From Chromera velia (lineage: Eukaryota; Sar; Chromeraceae): a stretch of 46,596 bases of DNA. Shown piece by piece: positions 46,572 to 46,596 of this stretch. The notes under the pieces were generated by a model. It ran no database searches and was not told the origin of the DNA. It saw only the letters and a list, made by a program, of their open reading frames with translations. Every line of letters starts with the position of its first letter. The first letter of the stretch is position 1. Location: assembly GCA_018398765.1 (NCBI GenBank), contig JAHBMJ010000461.1, forward strand, positions 1 through 46,596. Reading direction: 5' to 3'. A program made the position numbers and the translations under genes.

Positions 46572-46596
46572 GTGGGTGGGTGGGTGGGTGGGTGGG
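46572..46596. repeat. (GGTG)n at window end
   Basis: A run of GTGG units that starts with the splice donor of exon 2 and reaches the end of the window. The repeat may be the reason the contig stops here. Confidence 0.85.

Overview
The window looks like a repeat-rich nuclear contig of a unicellular eukaryote. Three stretches look like ordinary host genes and at least two of them need spliced exons. The rest is mostly LTR retrotransposons, small terminal-inverted-repeat (TIR) DNA elements, microsatellites and AT-rich spacer. GC near 50 percent, long introns or spacers full of (CT)n, (GT)n and (GTGA)n, and giant decayed retroelements fit an alga or protist such as a chromerid (Chromera-like). 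That assignment is an inference from composition and was not tested by any search. The window starts in poly-G/(GT)n and ends in (GGTG)n, so both host genes near the ends may continue outside it.

Layout. 1-914: (GT)n and spacer. 915-2516: exon of a GNAT-acetyltransferase/DMT-transporter fusion. 2517-5120: microsatellite-rich non-coding DNA. 5121-5344: small TIR element (MITE A). 5347-6327: 3' remnant of a LINE on the minus strand. 6330-7032: AT-rich DNA and a (GTGA)n array. 7041-14504: a DNA transposon of about 1.25 kb (TIR CTAGGCATGGTTTATA, 8-bp target duplication CAGTGAAT) split by a complete chromodomain-type Ty3/gypsy element (E1, 8093-14296, target duplication CCAAC). 14837-15506 and 15794-16037: two more CTAGGC-ended TIR elements with 8-bp duplications (MITE B, MITE C). 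17694-18296: flavodoxin-domain gene, minus strand. 18515-18944 and 24992-25052: a 33-bp tandem repeat array, split by a second chromovirus on the minus strand (E2, 18945-24991). 26007-28894: a short LTR element with a Gag ORF and no pol (TR-GAG type). 29209-44362: a 15-kb Copia-type element whose gag-pol is one 10.8-kb reading frame broken only by stop codons. 45301-end: first two exons of a Gfo/Idh/MocA oxidoreductase.

How it fits together. The retroelements are all old: none has an intact pol, and each LTR pair differs at about 5-8 percent of sites. By eye, nearly all of those differences are transitions (roughly 110 transitions to 7 transversions over four LTR pairs), and several in-frame stops are explained by C-to-T or G-to-A changes. 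This points to cytosine deamination, or a RIP-like process, as the main decay route.

The most unusual items are the giant Copia-type polyprotein with two large unassigned regions, the gag-only LTR element, the family of CTAGGC-ended MITEs with A/T-tract interiors and 8-bp duplications, and the GNAT-transporter fusion. No convincing tRNA, rRNA or CRISPR array was seen.
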